A stretch of DNA of 7,192 nucleotides from an uncultured Desulfovibrio sp. (GTDB lineage: Bacteria > Desulfobacterota > Desulfovibrionia > Desulfovibrionales > Desulfovibrionaceae), in assembly GCA_900553145.1 (NCBI GenBank), contig USCL01000201.1:1-7192 (forward strand). The letters are read 5' to 3'. The position numbers and the translations under genes are program-made. Under the pieces are notes generated by a model. The model saw only the letters and a list, made by a program, of their open reading frames with translations, did no database searches and was not told where the DNA came from. Positions 5,721 through 7,192 of the stretch are shown here, piece by piece (positions within the stretch are counted from its first letter, which is position 1; each line of letters starts with the position of its first letter).

Positions 5721-6101
5721 TTATTCATTGGGGGGCGGCGGCATTTTTCTCGACAGCTGCTTTTCCAGAAAGCCCTGTGCCACGGCCTTCTGGCGTTCAT
5801 CGAGCAGGGGGGCCATCTCCTTGAAGTGTTTGATGATGAATCCCCTGCGGAAAGCCCTTGCCCGTTCGGCTTCCTTGAGGAACTCAGGGTGAAGGCGGAT
5901 GAAGATTTCCCGGACCTGTTCCTGTTGTTTGGGCGTAAGATCCAGCAGTTCCGTCACCTGTTCGACCGCCCGGTCAGGCCCCGGAGTCTGCCGGAAGGAT
6001 TTGAACCAGCGCGGGTTGTTTGCCCCGATGACGATGCCGAGGAGGCACCCGGCGGCAAACGTCAGGCCGAGCGCCAGCAGGCTTTTGAAACGGGTACGCA
6101 T
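5721..6101 (-). CDS. Membrane-anchored periplasmic sensor of the CnrX/Spy/CpxP class
   Basis: This is probably the signal-sensing partner of the adjacent ECF sigma factor, with its domain in the periplasm. The 126 residues begin with an N-terminal hydrophobic segment (about 7-27) that lacks a clear signal-peptidase site and so is likely an anchor. A helical domain follows, with the family motif LTPKQQEQVREI (55-66) and a second, diverged copy, LLDERQKAVAQGF (99-111). The C-terminus is KMPPPPNE. CnrX, a known metal sensor with this fold, uses several His residues; here only His71 and His92 are present and there is no HxxxH pair, so metal sensing is not assured. The start codon overlaps the preceding stop as TGATG, with GAGGT upstream, which suggests coupling to the putative anti-sigma gene. 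Family is likely; role is inferred from fold and position. Confidence 0.8.
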   Translation of the reverse strand: MRTRFKSLLALGLTFAAGCLLGIVIGANNPRWFKSFRQTPGPDRAVEQVTELLDLTPKQQEQVREIFIRLHPEFLKEAERARAFRRGFIIKHFKEMAPLLDERQKAVAQGFLEKQLSRKMPPPPNE

Positions 6102-6454
6102 CAGAAAAACACCTCATACCCGGCAAGGGCCGACTGCGCGTACTCGGCGAGGGCGCTGCCGGGATCGCCCGCGTGCCAGAACAGCAGCAACGCACAGAGG
6201 ATAATGACGGCATTCGCCAACGCAAGGGGCCGGAAGCGTTGCGCCAGCCAGTCCGGGACGTCCGGATCGTCCATCGGGCTGAGCCGGACGGCGAACATCA
6301 CGCGCTCCTCCCACGCTTCGTCGAGCAGGGAAGACCGGCCCGTCCGCCCATCGTTCCAGCGGCGGCGCGCCTCTTCCAGCAATCCGTCCTCCGGTGTTCG
6401 GAAACCGGCAAGGGCGGACAATATGCCAAGCAACGGCTGCAATATCCTGTTCAT
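6101..6454 (-). CDS. Single-pass membrane protein, candidate anti-sigma factor
   Basis: No known family is recognised. The 117 residues comprise a charged N-terminal part, one strong transmembrane helix (about 77-95, LALANAVIILCALLLFW) and a short C-terminal tail of about 22 residues. By the positive-inside rule (RFRP just before the helix) the N-terminal part is probably cytoplasmic, where it could hold the sigma factor. It contains helix-like stretches such as GLLEEARRRWNDG (24-36) and LLDEAWEERVMFAVRL (43-58). The gene overlaps the sigma gene by ATGA and the sensor gene by one base, and has a strong GGAGG 5 nt before its start. Size, topology and place match CnrY-type anti-sigma factors, but sequence similarity is not evident to me. 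It lacks the zinc-binding HxxxCxxC motif of ZAS anti-sigma factors. Confidence 0.8.
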   Translation of the reverse strand: MNRILQPLLGILSALAGFRTPEDGLLEEARRRWNDGRTGRSSLLDEAWEERVMFAVRLSPMDDPDVPDWLAQRFRPLALANAVIILCALLLFWHAGDPGSALAEYAQSALAGYEVFF

Positions 6455-7041
6455 GATTTCCTCCCGAGGCTCTCCAAAGAGGGATCGAGCATTTCACGCA
6501 ATTTCGCCTTGCTGCGGTGGACCCTGACCCGGACGTTGATCGGCGTCATGTCCATCATGGCCGCCGTTTCCGCGATGGAATAACCTTCCAGAAACGTCAG
6601 CGTCAGAAGCATGCGATCGCGGGGCTCCAGCCGCTGCAGGGCTGATTCGAGCCGTTCCCGCAGATCCCGGCGTTCGCTTTCTTCTTCATAAAGGCGGAGG
6701 GACGCCTGATCGGTCAGGCCCTCCGCTTCGCCGTCCTCGCCCAGGGCCAGGGAACTGAACGAAGCCTCCGGCCTGTACCGTTCGCGCAGCCGTTCATAAC
6801 AGCAGCGCAGGGCTATGGTGGCCAGCCAGCGCTCGAAGGAACCCTGCCCCTGATAGGAACGCAGGCTTCTGTAGGCGCGGACAAAGGTTTCTTGCGCCAC
6901 TTCCGGCACTTCATGCGGCAGGACATGCGCGGAAACGAGACGCTCCACACGCGGCCCGTACGTCCGCAGGATGGAGCGGAAGGCTTCCGCGTCGCCGTTC
7001 AGCACGGCCTGAAGGGTTTCTTCTCCCGCCTCCGGGATCAT
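6451..7041 (-). CDS. ECF-type RNA polymerase sigma factor (sigma-70 family)
   Basis: This extracytoplasmic-function sigma factor would direct RNA polymerase to a small set of stress promoters. The 196 residues hold region 2 (about 18-90), with the core-binding and -10-reading segment EVAQETFVRAYRSLRSY (47-63) and SFERWLATIALRCCYERLRE (68-87). A variable acidic linker (about 91-125) follows, then region 4 (about 131-186) with helix-turn-helix EGYSIAETAAMMDMTPINVR (152-171). There is no region 1 or 3, as expected for group 4 sigma factors. The start at 7041 has AAGGA 7 nt upstream. It heads an overlapping three-gene set with a membrane protein and a periplasmic sensor, the usual arrangement for membrane-controlled ECF sigma factors. 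The linker between regions 2 and 4 is somewhat long. Likely targets are its own operon, zraP and macAB-tolC, by inference. Confidence 0.95.
   Translation of the reverse strand: MIPEAGEETLQAVLNGDAEAFRSILRTYGPRVERLVSAHVLPHEVPEVAQETFVRAYRSLRSYQGQGSFERWLATIALRCCYERLRERYRPEASFSSLALGEDGEAEGLTDQASLRLYEEESERRDLRERLESALQRLEPRDRMLLTLTFLEGYSIAETAAMMDMTPINVRVRVHRSKAKLREMLDPSLESLGRKS
6460..6464 (-). promoter_or_regulatory. Strong ribosome binding site GGAGG of the putative anti-sigma gene
   Basis: GGAGG lies 5 nt before the ATG at 6454, inside the last codons of the sigma gene. This strong site plus the ATGA overlap suggest that the 117-residue protein is made in at least equal amount to the sigma factor. 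Confidence 0.65.
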
Positions 7042-7048
7042 GGCCTGT

Positions 7049-7053
7049 TCCTT
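7049..7053 (-). promoter_or_regulatory. Ribosome binding site AAGGA of the sigma factor gene
   Basis: AAGGA is 7 nt before the ATG at 7041 on the minus strand and supports that start. Confidence 0.6.
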
Positions 7054-7168
7054 TTTCTGTCGTTCAGCGCCGCGCCTTATGGGCGGGGAGAGTGCGGGAG
7101 ATGCCCTGTATACAAAGAGTGCGCCGCGCCGTGCGGAATTGTTACAGCGGACGGGAACATTTTTTGGG

Positions 7169-7186
7169 GAAATTGGGGTAGGGGAG
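7169..7186 (+). repeat. Right copy of the inverted G-rich element
   Basis: GAAATTGGGGTAGGGGAG, in inverted orientation to the element at 28-44 and differing by one inserted T. It lies more than 120 bp upstream of the sigma gene. Confidence 0.4.
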
Positions 7187-7192
7187 AAGGCA

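Larger units (their letters stand above)
7042..7192. promoter_or_regulatory. Upstream region of the sigma operon
   Basis: No gene is seen in these 151 bp. On the minus strand it holds TGTAAC (7141-7146), a possible ECF-type -35 with an AAC core but without a convincing -10 at 16-17 nt. It also holds a palindrome TGTATACA (7107-7114) whose TATACA is a weak -10 candidate. A 10-nt direct repeat GCGCCGCGCC occurs at 7067-7076 and 7121-7130, with start-to-start distance of 54 bp. The promoter must lie here or further upstream, but I cannot place it firmly. Confidence 0.3.

Noticed and set aside
4778..5824. Plus-strand open frame (348 codons) covering the zraP-macA intergenic region and zraP
   Set aside because: It spans antisense of three genes plus intergenic DNA, has biased Arg/Gly/Pro composition and no domain.

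Overview
The window is GC-rich, and every gene I can support lies on the minus strand, so transcription runs from right to left. Three things suggest a Gram-negative, probably a sulfate- or sulfite-reducing deltaproteobacterium of the Desulfovibrio/Bilophila type: GC-rich codon use, an outer-membrane lipoprotein efflux channel, and a ZraP protein with a C-terminal Gly/His/Cys tail. The taxonomic guess is by resemblance only.

Right part (about 5.7-7.1 kb): a three-gene regulatory cassette. It encodes an ECF sigma factor, a 117-residue single-pass membrane protein placed where an anti-sigma factor would be, and a membrane-anchored periplasmic sensor of the CnrX/Spy/CpxP class. The genes overlap by 4 nt and 1 nt, so they are probably one translationally coupled operon. 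In content it parallels the cnrYXH (sigma, anti-sigma, periplasmic sensor) module of Cupriavidus, but the sigma gene comes first.

Middle (about 4.85-5.72 kb): a soluble ZraP-like periplasmic protein with its own upstream region (tandem 9-nt repeats and a hairpin), followed by a 334-bp non-coding stretch. That stretch holds several hairpins and a perfect 16-bp palindrome just before macA. A 15-nt motif (13 of 15 identical) lies directly in front of both zraP and macA and may mark common control.

Left part (about 0.05-4.85 kb): a complete tripartite efflux operon. It encodes a MacA adaptor, a MacB ABC transporter and a NodT/TolC-type outer-membrane lipoprotein, joined by two ATGA overlaps. An unrecognised 81-residue gene overlaps the end of the channel gene.

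Working model (inference): an envelope signal, perhaps metal or an antimicrobial compound, is read by the membrane sensor and the putative anti-sigma factor. This releases the ECF sigma factor, which raises ZraP-like chaperone/metal buffer and MacAB-TolC efflux. Nothing in the sequence identifies the signal or the exported substrate. No RNA genes, insertion sequences or CRISPR arrays were seen.
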